A stretch of DNA of 14,264 nucleotides from contig JAICSG010000029.1 of NCBI GenBank assembly GCA_025937035.1, forward strand, positions 1 to 14,264, written 5' to 3'. This DNA comes from Thermoanaerobaculia bacterium (lineage in GTDB: Bacteria; Acidobacteriota; Thermoanaerobaculia; Multivoradales; UBA5704). The notes below the pieces were generated by a model. The model ran no database searches. It saw only the letters and a list, made by a program, of their open reading frames with translations, and was not told where the DNA came from. Both the position numbers and the translations under genes were made by a program. Shown here piece after piece: positions 1-8,892 of the stretch; position 1 is the first letter of the stretch; every line of letters starts with the position of its first letter.

Positions 1-1
1 G

Positions 2-1042
2 GCGGCGCGGATGGTCGATTTCGCCGGCTGGGAGATGCCGGTCCAGTACACCGGGGTCATCGAGGAGCACCGCGCCGTGCGCACCGCGGCCGGGCTGTTC
101 GACGTCTCCCACATGGGCGAGGTGCGGGTCCAGGGGGCCGGCGCCGAGGCCTTTCTGCAGCGTCTGACCCCCAACGACGTCTCCAAGCTCGTCCCCGGAC
201 GGGCCCACTACAGCGGCCTGCTCAACGAGCAGGGCACCTACATTGACGACATCCTGGTCTACCGGCTGGGGCCCGAGGACTTCCTGGTGGTGGTCAACGC
301 CTCCAACGCGCCGCGCGATTTCGAGTGGATCGCCGCGCGGGCCGCCGGTGAGCCGGACGTCCAGGTGACCAACGAGAGCGACCGCTACGCCCTGCTGGCG
401 CTCCAGGGGCCGAAGGCCCTCTCCATCCTGGCGCCGCTCGCCTCGCCGGACGTCACCGGGCTCAAGTACTACGGCTTCGCTGAAGGGAAGATGGACGGTG
501 TGCCGGCGCTGATCTCGCGGACCGGCTATACGGGCGAGGACGGCTTCGAGCTCTACCTGGCGCCGGAGGACGCGCCGCGGGTCTGGCGCAAGCTGCTCGA
601 CGGCGGCGCCGTGCCAGCCGGCCTCGGCGCCCGCGACACCCTGCGCCTGGAGGCGGCGATGGCCCTCTACGGCCATGAGATCGACGAGACGACGACCCCT
701 TGGGAGGCGGGGCTCGGGTGGGTGGTGAAGATGGACAAGGGGGACTTCCTCGGCCGCGAGGCCCTGGCCACGCAGAAGGCGCGGGGGATCCCGCGCAAGC
801 TGGTCGGCTTCGAGGTGCGGGGGCGGGGAATCGCGCGCCAGGGTCACACGGTTGTCTCCGAGGGTGGCATCGTGGGCGCCGTGACCAGCGGCACCTGGAG
901 CCCGACGTTCGAGAAGGCGCTGGGCTTGGCCTATGTGCCGCCGGAGCTCGCGACGCCGGGGACGGCCCTGGCGATCGACGTCCGGGGTAGGGCCCTCCCC
1001 GCGGTGGTGGTGGAGATCCCCTTCTATCGAAGGGCCCGATAG
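2..1042 (+). CDS. gcvT: Aminomethyltransferase (glycine cleavage T protein), 5' partial
   Basis: T protein of the glycine cleavage system. It takes the aminomethyl group held on the lipoyl arm of GcvH, releases ammonia and passes the one-carbon unit to tetrahydrofolate (cytosolic). The reading frame is open to the left edge: three codons (A-A-R) precede the first visible Met at position 11. Family members usually carry about 15-20 residues before the [13 protein letters not shown] segment, so the true start lies outside the window and the Met at 11 is internal. Visible family motifs, counted from that Met, are [10 protein letters not shown] (28-37), the IDD pair with the conserved folate-contacting Asp (D79/D80), and VVNASN soon after. 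[14 protein letters not shown] and the C-terminal barrel domain with [19 protein letters not shown] follow. It ends 49 nt before gcvH, in the usual gcvT-gcvH-gcvP order. A glycine riboswitch, if there is one, would lie upstream and out of view. Confidence 0.97.
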   Translation, partial: AARMVDFAGWEMPVQYTGVIEEHRAVRTAAGLFDVSHMGEVRVQGAGAEAFLQRLTPNDVSKLVPGRAHYSGLLNEQGTYIDDILVYRLGPEDFLVVVNASNAPRDFEWIAARAAGEPDVQVTNESDRYALLALQGPKALSILAPLASPDVTGLKYYGFAEGKMDGVPALISRTGYTGEDGFELYLAPEDAPRVWRKLLDGGAVPAGLGARDTLRLEAAMALYGHEIDETTTPWEAGLGWVVKMDKGDFLGREALATQKARGIPRKLVGFEVRGRGIARQGHTVVSEGGIVGAVTSGTWSPTFEKALGLAYVPPELATPGTALAIDVRGRALPAVVVEIPFYRRAR

Positions 1043-1043
1043 G

Positions 1044-1051
1044 GCTACGAT
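1044..1051 (+). promoter_or_regulatory. Possible -10 element for gcvH-gcvP
   Basis: GCTACGAT in the 49-nt gcvT-gcvH gap resembles the GCTA-based elements upstream of larE and the histidine kinase, and TACGAT matches the sigma-70 -10 consensus at 4 of 6 positions. No convincing -35 is visible. If used, it gives a leader of about 34 nt that carries the GGAGG at 1076-1080 and the AAAGAGG at 1084-1090 just before the gcvH ATG. It could equally be chance, with gcvH co-transcribed from a gcvT promoter outside the window. Confidence 0.25.
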
Positions 1052-1091
1052 CTTGGTGTCATAACCAGCCAAACTGGAGGGCGAAAGAGGA

Positions 1092-1464
1092 ATGTATCCA
1101 CGCGACTATCTTTATTCGAGGGAGCACGAGTGGCTCCGCGTCGAGGACGATCTCTGTGTGCTCGGGATCACCGAGTTCGCTCAGGCTGAGCTGGGCGAGG
1201 TGGTGTTCGTGGAGCTGCCGGAGGTCGGTCAGGTGTTCGACGCCAACGACGAGCTCGGCACGATCGAGTCGGTCAAGGCCGTGGCCGAGGTGTTCACGCC
1301 CGTCGCGGGCGAGGTCGTCGAGGTCAACGACGCCGTGGTGGACGATCCCGAGCTCCTCAACGAGGATCCCCACGGCGACGGCTGGTTGATCAAGATCCGG
1401 TTCTCCTCCGCGGACGATCTCAAAACCATGATGAAAGCCGAGGAGTACGAGGAGTACGTGCAGA

Positions 1465-1478
<14 letters not shown>
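1092..1478 (+). CDS. gcvH: Glycine cleavage system H protein (lipoyl carrier)
   Basis: Small lipoylated carrier that shuttles the aminomethyl intermediate between the P, T and L proteins. At 128 aa it is full length for the family (about 125-130). It opens with the typical [13 protein letters not shown]. The flattened barrel holds the lipoylation hairpin with ESVKAV, in which K62 is the expected lipoyl-lysine. The conserved GEVVEVND segment and the C-terminal acidic helix with EEYEEYV follow. The ATG start is supported by GGAGG at 1076-1080 and a purine-rich AAAGAGG immediately before it. The last 14 nt overlap the start of gcvP, which points to translational coupling and matched production of the carrier and the decarboxylase. 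A lipoyl synthase or ligase (lipA, lipB or lplA) must act on it, but none is in the window. Confidence 0.98.
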
Positions 1479-4413
<2,935 letters not shown>

Positions 4414-4440
4414 TCGGCGGGCGGTCCGGCGCGGGGGCCG

Positions 4441-4845
4441 GTGACGGCGCCTCCGCGTCCGGCTGAGGTGACCCGGGGGGACGCCGTCCTGCTCGGGCTG
4501 TTCCTGGCCTGCTGGGCCCTGAGCCTGCTGAGCTTCACCCGTATCGTGTGGCTCGCCGGCAGCCTGCCGCTGACCCTCTACGGCTACTACAGCGTGGCGG
4601 TGATGCTGGGCTGGGGGTTCGGCATCCTCTACGTGCGGCGGACCTGGGGCCTTCCCACCCCGATCCGCCGCCGTTTCCTCCTCATTTACTATCTGGGCCC
4701 GCCCGCCATCCTGGGGGTCCTGCGTTCCATGGCCCCTTACTCCGATCAGAGCGCGGCGCCTTTCGTGCCTCTGTACGCCTTCGGGGTGTTCAGTGTGCTT
4801 TTCCTCGTTCCGGTGACGATGAAATTTCCGCGGCCGATGCGGTAA
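4441..4845 (+). CDS. Hypothetical small membrane protein, four predicted helices
   Basis: I do not recognise this 134-aa protein. It is strongly hydrophobic, with four likely membrane segments at about residues 16-38, 43-65, 79-96 and 107-126. Short basic stretches (RRTWG, IRRR) lie between segments 2 and 3, and by the positive-inside rule that loop should be cytoplasmic. The C terminus is basic (KFPRPMR). I see no cysteine pair, His cluster or catalytic motif. The GTG start lies 27 nt after the gcvP stop, behind a weak G-rich stretch, and no in-frame ATG occurs before residue 54. It may be read through from gcvP. It ends 37 nt before larE, which seems to have its own promoter, so proximity alone does not tie it to the lar genes. 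Hydrophobic codon choice over 134 codons and the lack of a better ORF here support it as a real gene. Confidence 0.7.
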   Translation: MTAPPRPAEVTRGDAVLLGLFLACWALSLLSFTRIVWLAGSLPLTLYGYYSVAVMLGWGFGILYVRRTWGLPTPIRRRFLLIYYLGPPAILGVLRSMAPYSDQSAAPFVPLYAFGVFSVLFLVPVTMKFPRPMR

Positions 4846-4851
4846 AGCCGT

Positions 4852-4873
4852 CTGGCACCTCGCGTGCTAGCAT
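4852..4873 (+). promoter_or_regulatory. Promoter-like element immediately upstream of larE
   Basis: Two overlapping readings are possible. One is a sigma-54 type -24/-12 element: CTGGCAC at 4852-4858 followed by GTGCT at 4864-4868, with the GG and GC pairs at the canonical 12-nt offset. The other is a sigma-70 extended -10: TGC followed by TAGCAT (4868-4873, 4 of 6 consensus positions), with no clear -35. Either would start transcription only about 2-4 nt before the larE ATG at 4883, giving a nearly leaderless mRNA. That agrees with the absence of a Shine-Dalgarno sequence there. The same TGCTA-N13-ATG arrangement precedes the histidine kinase gene at 12623. Confidence 0.45.
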
Positions 4874-4882
4874 CCTGCTCTG

Positions 4883-5698
4883 ATGTCTGACCTCGACTCC
4901 ACCCTCCACCTCGACAGCCTCGTCGCCGACCTCGCGGAGCGGGGATCGGCTCTGGTCGCCTACTCGGGCGGGGTCGATTCGGCCGTGGTGGCGGCTTTGG
5001 CTTTCAAGGCTCTCGGCGAGCGGGCCCTGGCGGTGACGGCGGCGGCGGAGACCCTCGCGGGGGCGGAGCTCGATCACGCCCGCCGGGTGGTGGCGGAGAT
5101 CGGCATCCGGCACGAGGTGGTCACCTACAGCGAGTTGGACGATCCCGAGTTCGTGGCCAATCCCAGCTACCGGTGCTACGTCTGCCAGGGGATGCGGATG
5201 GGCACCATGGTCCGCCTGGCGGCCGAGCGCGGCTACGCGGTGGTCTGCGACGGCACCAATGCCTCCGATCCCGGGCCGGACCGGCCGGGCCTCCGCGCGG
5301 TCCGCGAGCGCGGCGTCTGCTCGCCTCTCCTGGAGCATGGCGTGACCAAGGAGGCCACCCGCGCCATCGCCCGCGCGCTGGGGCTCTCGGTCTGGGACCG
5401 CCCGGCCAACGCCTGTCTCTCCTCCCGCATCCCGCACGGCCAGGTGGTCACCCTCGGCAAGCTCCGCCGCATCGAGGCCGCCGAGGACGTTTTGGCTCAG
5501 GCCGGCTTCCGGGTCGTCCGCGTCCGGCACGACCAGGGCGCGGCCCGGGTCGAGGTCGGCCCTGATGAAGTTTCCCGCCTGACGGAGATCTGGAGCGAGA
5601 TCGAGCCGCGCCTGCGCTCGCTCGGCTTCGAGCGGGTGGCCTACGACCCCAAAGGGTATCGTCGGGGCGGCGCGGATCTGGGTGCTCAGGCGTCGTGA
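4883..5698 (+). CDS. larE: ATP-dependent sulfur transferase for the nickel-pincer nucleotide cofactor (LarE)
   Basis: LarE adenylates the pyridinium dicarboxylate mononucleotide made by LarB and inserts sulfur to give the dithio form that later chelates nickel. At 271 aa it has the family's usual length. The PP-loop ATP-pyrophosphatase signature SGGVDS is at residues 28-33. CDGTN (122-126), RPGLRAVRERGV (134-145), ACLSSRIPHG (177-186) and the C-terminal KGYRRG follow. Cysteines sit at C98 and C101 (RCYVCQ) and at C178. This CxxC-plus-Cys set is typical of LarE proteins thought to hold a [4Fe-4S] cluster and pass on sulfur catalytically. The Lactobacillus plantarum enzyme lacks the CxxC and sacrifices the cysteine equivalent to C178. 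The ATG has no visible ribosome site. The stop overlaps the larB start as GTGA. NAD synthetase and GMP synthetase share the PP-loop but not the ACLSSRIPHG context. Confidence 0.95.
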   Translation: MSDLDSTLHLDSLVADLAERGSALVAYSGGVDSAVVAALAFKALGERALAVTAAAETLAGAELDHARRVVAEIGIRHEVVTYSELDDPEFVANPSYRCYVCQGMRMGTMVRLAAERGYAVVCDGTNASDPGPDRPGLRAVRERGVCSPLLEHGVTKEATRAIARALGLSVWDRPANACLSSRIPHGQVVTLGKLRRIEAAEDVLAQAGFRVVRVRHDQGAARVEVGPDEVSRLTEIWSEIEPRLRSLGFERVAYDPKGYRRGGADLGAQAS

Positions 5699-6474
5699 AT
5701 CCCGATCAGCTCAAGCGTCTGCTCGAAGCGGTGGCCGCCGGGGAACGCTCTCCGGACGAAGCCCTGCGCGATCTCGCCGAGCTCCCCTATGCCGACCTCG
5801 ATTTCGCCAAGCTCGATTTCCACCGCGAGCTGCGCAACGGCCTCCCCGAGGCGGTCTATGCCGAGGGGAAGCGGATGGACGACCTGAAGGCGATCGCCAG
5901 ACGGATGGCCGGAGCCCACGGCCGGGTGCTGATCACCCGCCTGCGTCCGGAGGCGGCGGAGGAGCTGCGGTCGGATCACCCGGAGGCGGTCTACCACGAG
6001 CGGGCGCGGATCCTCACCATTGGCCAGGGGGAGCCCAAGCCGGGCGCGATCACCGTGCTCGCCGCCGGGACCTCGGACCTCGGCGTCGCGGAGGAGGCGG
6101 CGGTCTGCGCCTCCTGGTTCGGGCACGAGGTCGAGCGCTGCTATGACGTGGGGGTCGCCGGAATCCACCGGCTGCTGGGCAACCTGCCGGCGATCCGTAA
6201 GGCGGACGTGGTGGTCGCCGTGGCCGGCATGGACGGCGCCCTCCCCACGGTGGTGGCCGGCCTGGTGCCGGCGCCGGTGGTGGCCGTGCCGACCAGCGTG
6301 GGCTACGGATCGAGCTTCGGTGGTCTCGCCGCCCTGCTGACCATGCTGAACGGATGCGCGCCGGGAATTGGGGTCGTGAACATCGACAATGGCTATGGCG
6401 CCGCGGTTCTGGCCAGCCGGATCGCTCGCCGGCCCCTTTCCCGCGCGGAAAAGAGCAGTCTCGCGGAATCCTGA
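5695..6474 (+). CDS. larB: Nicotinic acid adenine dinucleotide carboxylase/hydrolase for the nickel-pincer cofactor (LarB)
   Basis: LarB carboxylates the pyridine ring of nicotinic acid adenine dinucleotide at C5 and releases AMP, giving the substrate of LarE. The protein has 259 aa. The N-terminal helical part (1 to about 110) includes AVYAEGKR. The PurE-like C-terminal domain has AAGTSDLGVAEEAA (about 123-136), DVGVAGIHRLL, VAGMDGALPTVVAGL and PTSVGYGSSFGGLAALLTML. C221, in NGCAPGIG, sits in the same local motif as the cysteine reported to bond covalently to the substrate in L. plantarum LarB. The GTG start overlaps the larE stop by 4 nt (GTGA), so the two are probably translationally coupled. 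It is followed by a convergent terminator-like repeat, so the unit ends here, with neither larC nor larA attached. The PurE-like fold alone might suggest AIR carboxylase, but the motifs are those of LarB. Confidence 0.96.
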   Translation: MNPDQLKRLLEAVAAGERSPDEALRDLAELPYADLDFAKLDFHRELRNGLPEAVYAEGKRMDDLKAIARRMAGAHGRVLITRLRPEAAEELRSDHPEAVYHERARILTIGQGEPKPGAITVLAAGTSDLGVAEEAAVCASWFGHEVERCYDVGVAGIHRLLGNLPAIRKADVVVAVAGMDGALPTVVAGLVPAPVVAVPTSVGYGSSFGGLAALLTMLNGCAPGIGVVNIDNGYGAAVLASRIARRPLSRAEKSSLAES

Positions 6475-6511
6475 CCCATTCAGCGCGAGAAAAGATCAGC
6501 CTGTAAAAGCG

Positions 6512-6602
6512 AAAGGGCTTTGGAGCCGGGATCTGAGGCCCATCCCGGAGCGACTGCCCTTGTCTCGCCGCCAGAGCCCTCGATCCCGGCCGAAAGCCTT
6601 TT
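6512..6602. terminator. Convergent, probably bidirectional, terminator-like inverted repeat
   Basis: This fills most of the 129-nt gap between the convergent larB and queA stops. The left arm at 6512-6533 pairs with the right arm at 6582-6602. The nine inner pairs are unbroken (GAGCCGGGATC side against GATCCCGGC). A small asymmetric internal bulge follows, then about nine outer pairs (AAAGGGCTTT side against AAAGCCTTT, with one G-U). The loop is long, about 48 nt. It can also fold locally, since CCGGGAT at 6526-6532 pairs with ATCCCGG at 6542-6548. The right arm ends in TTTTT (6599-6603), suited to + strand transcripts. On the - strand the left arm reads into CCCTTT and, after CGC, CTTTT. The right arm ends immediately against the queA stop codon. 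Confidence 0.6.
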
Positions 6603-6603
6603 T

Positions 6604-7626
6604 CTACCGCCGCTGTAACAGCATGGCGTCGCCATAGGAGTAGAACCGGTACCCTTCCCGGGCCGCCTCCTCATAAGCGGCCAGAACCCGCTCCCGGCCG
6701 GCGAAGGCGGAGACCAGCATCAGCAGGGTCGAGCGCGGGAGGTGGAAGTTGGTGAGGAGCGCATCCACCACCTGAAAGCGGAAGCCGGGGGTGATGAAGA
6801 GATCGGTCGAGCCGCTCCCGGTCCGCACCTCGCCGCCCCCCGCCAGCGCCGCCCCTTCGAGGGTACGGACCACCGTGGTCCCCACCGCCACGATCCGCCG
6901 CCCGGCCTCCCGGGCGTGGCGGATCGCTCCGGCGGTCTCCTCGCCGATCTCATAGCGCTCGCGCTCCATCCGGTGCTCCTCGATCCGCTCGGCGCTGACC
7001 GGCTTGAAGGTGCCGATGCCCACATGGAGGGTCACCCGGGCGATCTCGATCCCCGCTCCCTCGATCTCCCGTAAAAGCTCCCCGGTGAAGTGAACCCCCG
7101 CCGTGGGAGCCGCCACGGCGCCGGGCCGGCTGGCATAGACCGTCTGGTAGCGCTCGCGGTCTTCCGGAGCCTCCGGACGGTGAATGTAGGGAGGGAGGGG
7201 GATATGCCCCAGCCGTTCGAGGTGGGGCTCGACCGGCTCGGAGAAGCGTAGACGATAGCGGCCGTCCTCCCGTTTGTCGACCACCTCGGCGGTGAGCTCC
7301 TCGCCGATCTCGAACCGGGCGCCGGGCCGGGCCCGCCGTCCCGGCTTGACCAGGGCGTCCCATTCGCGCTCACCCACCGGCTCGATGAGCAGGATCTCCA
7401 TCTTCCCGCCTCCGGCGCTCCGGCCGTAGAGCCGGGCCGGGATCACCCGCGTGTCGTTGAGGACCAGGAGATCGCCCGGCCGGAGGAGGCGCGGCAGATC
7501 GCGCACCCGGGCGTGGCGTTCGGGACCGGTGCGGTCGAGCACCAGCAGGCGGCTCTCGCCGCGGGGGGCCGGCTCCTGGGCGATGCTCGCCGGAGGGAGA
7601 TCAAAATCGAAGTCGCTCGTCAGCAC
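6604..7626 (-). CDS. queA: S-adenosylmethionine:tRNA ribosyltransferase-isomerase (queuosine pathway)
   Basis: QueA moves the ribosyl part of S-adenosylmethionine onto the 7-aminomethyl-7-deazaguanine at position 34 of tRNAs with GUN anticodons, giving epoxyqueuosine (cytosolic). At 340 aa it is full length. Family motifs in order are MLTSDFDFDLPP at the N terminus, GDLLVLNDTRVIPARL (51-66), PLPPYIHR (143-150) and GAVAAPTAGVHFT (169-181). HVGIGTFKPV (201-210), TTVVRTLE (250-257), LTNFHLPRSTLLMLVSAFAG (291-310) and YRFYSYGDAML (326-336) follow. The start is GTG, fixed by the N-terminal motif. No ribosome site is evident, and the MFS gene stops only 3 nt upstream, so translation probably depends on that gene. 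It is the last gene of the - strand operon. Other queuosine genes (tgt, queG or queH) and a preQ1 riboswitch are not present here. Confidence 0.98.
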   Translation of the reverse strand: MLTSDFDFDLPPASIAQEPAPRGESRLLVLDRTGPERHARVRDLPRLLRPGDLLVLNDTRVIPARLYGRSAGGGKMEILLIEPVGEREWDALVKPGRRARPGARFEIGEELTAEVVDKREDGRYRLRFSEPVEPHLERLGHIPLPPYIHRPEAPEDRERYQTVYASRPGAVAAPTAGVHFTGELLREIEGAGIEIARVTLHVGIGTFKPVSAERIEEHRMERERYEIGEETAGAIRHAREAGRRIVAVGTTVVRTLEGAALAGGGEVRTGSGSTDLFITPGFRFQVVDALLTNFHLPRSTLLMLVSAFAGRERVLAAYEEAAREGYRFYSYGDAMLLQRR

Positions 7627-7629
7627 CGT

Positions 7630-8892
7630 CTAGACAACCGTGACCCGCCGCAGGACGTCGACCGCCACCGCCAGCGCGACCATCATCAGGAGGCCCGCGC
7701 TCCAGAAGGGCCAGCGGACGCCAGCCGCGGCGAAGATCCAGGTGCCGGCCGACGGCCCCAGGATGCGGGCGAGGGCGCCGAAGGAGCGGGAGAGGCCGAT
7801 GGTGCTCCCCTGCGACTCCTCGCCGGCCAGGCGGCTGAGTAGGCCCGTCGTGGAGGGGTTGTGGATGCCGTTGCCGACCGCCAGCAGGAGCAGGCTGAGG
7901 AAGAGGAGCCCGAGCTTCGACCAGACCGGCGGGATGGTGACAGGGGTCAGCGGCAGCAGGGCGAGCCCCAGAGCCATGAGGACGATGCCGCCCAGGATCA
8001 GCCGGCGCTCGCCGAACTTCCGCACCAGCCGGCCCAGCAGCCCCCCCTGGACGATCACCAGCACGATCCCCACGAAGACGAACAGCCACGAGGTCTCCCG
8101 GGCGCCGAAGCCGAACCGGGCTTGGCAGAAGAGGGCCAGCGTGGTCTCCATCATCGAGAAGCAGAGCATCACGAGGAAGAAGAGGACCATCAGCCCGCGC
8201 AGCGGCGTGTCGCGCCAGACCTCCCGCAGCTCCCTGAATCCCATCCACGAGCCGCCGCGGGAGGCCGCGCTCCGCCGCAACTCGGGCGAGAGCGACTCCG
8301 GCAGGCTCACGGAGGCGATCAGCAGGTTGAGCGTGGAGAGCCCGGCGGCGGCGAACGGCACCAGCCGGGGTCCGATATGCGCCAGGGGTGCCACGCTGGC
8401 GCCGAGCTGCTCCAGGACGCCGCCGAGCGCCGGCCCGAGCACGAAGCCGAGCCCGAAGGCGGCACCGACCAGGCCCATGGCCTTCGAGCGCTCCTGGGGG
8501 GTGGAGACGTCGGCCATGTAGGCCTGGGCGATGGCATAGTTCGCCGCCGCCACCCCGGAGAGCGAGCGGGCCAGGAGGAGCACGGCATAGTTGGGCGCCA
8601 GGGCGAAGACCACGTAGGAGATGGCGCTGCCGGCGATCGAGCCGAGGAGCACGGGGCGCCGGCCGGCCCGGTCCGAGAGGCGCCCCAAGAGCGGAGCGCA
8701 GAGGAGCTGGGTCAGGCTGTAAGAGGAGAAGAGGAGCCCGATCTGCAGCGGCGAGGCATGGAATTCCTGCGCGTAGAAGGTCAGGAACGGCAGGATCATG
8801 CCGAACCCGATCAGGTCCAGCAGGATGGTCAGGAAGACGGTGAGAAGGGCCCGTTTGCGCGGCGCGGCGCGGGGAGTCTCGAGGTCGCTCAC
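7630..8892 (-). CDS. MFS transporter, TetA-like drug:proton antiporter family (DHA1)
   Basis: A 420-aa inner-membrane transporter with about 12 hydrophobic segments and a longer charged central loop near residues 210-235 (SLPESLSPELRR onward), dividing it into two six-helix halves. The first helix region has the LLDLIGFGMILPFL stretch typical of TetA-like and related exporters. The MFS motif A, GRLSDRAGRRPVLL, follows at about 70-83. GLGFVLGPALGG near the end of helix 5 resembles the motif C of antiporters. The substrate cannot be read from the sequence, so tetracycline should not be assumed. The frame stays open upstream to 9870, but the N terminus MSDLETPRAAPRKR begins at a GTG whose GTGA overlaps the dppC-type stop. 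That coupling and the start of homology set the start. It ends 3 nt before queA. Confidence 0.92.
   Translation of the reverse strand: MSDLETPRAAPRKRALLTVFLTILLDLIGFGMILPFLTFYAQEFHASPLQIGLLFSSYSLTQLLCAPLLGRLSDRAGRRPVLLGSIAGSAISYVVFALAPNYAVLLLARSLSGVAAANYAIAQAYMADVSTPQERSKAMGLVGAAFGLGFVLGPALGGVLEQLGASVAPLAHIGPRLVPFAAAGLSTLNLLIASVSLPESLSPELRRSAASRGGSWMGFRELREVWRDTPLRGLMVLFFLVMLCFSMMETTLALFCQARFGFGARETSWLFVFVGIVLVIVQGGLLGRLVRKFGERRLILGGIVLMALGLALLPLTPVTIPPVWSKLGLLFLSLLLLAVGNGIHNPSTTGLLSRLAGEESQGSTIGLSRSFGALARILGPSAGTWIFAAAGVRWPFWSAGLLMMVALAVAVDVLRRVTVV

Noticed and set aside
11..13. Met codon at 11 as the gcvT start.
   Set aside because: The frame is open upstream to the window edge, and the protein family has about 15-20 more residues before this Met.
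1024..1042. Six-bp hairpin CTATCG/CGATAG over the gcvT stop as a terminator.
   Set aside because: The stem is short and no T-tract follows. gcvT-gcvH-gcvP are normally co-expressed.
7630..8892. Naming the MFS gene a tetracycline resistance determinant.
   Set aside because: The TetA-like N-terminal helix and motif A are shared by many exporters of other compounds, so the substrate cannot be inferred.
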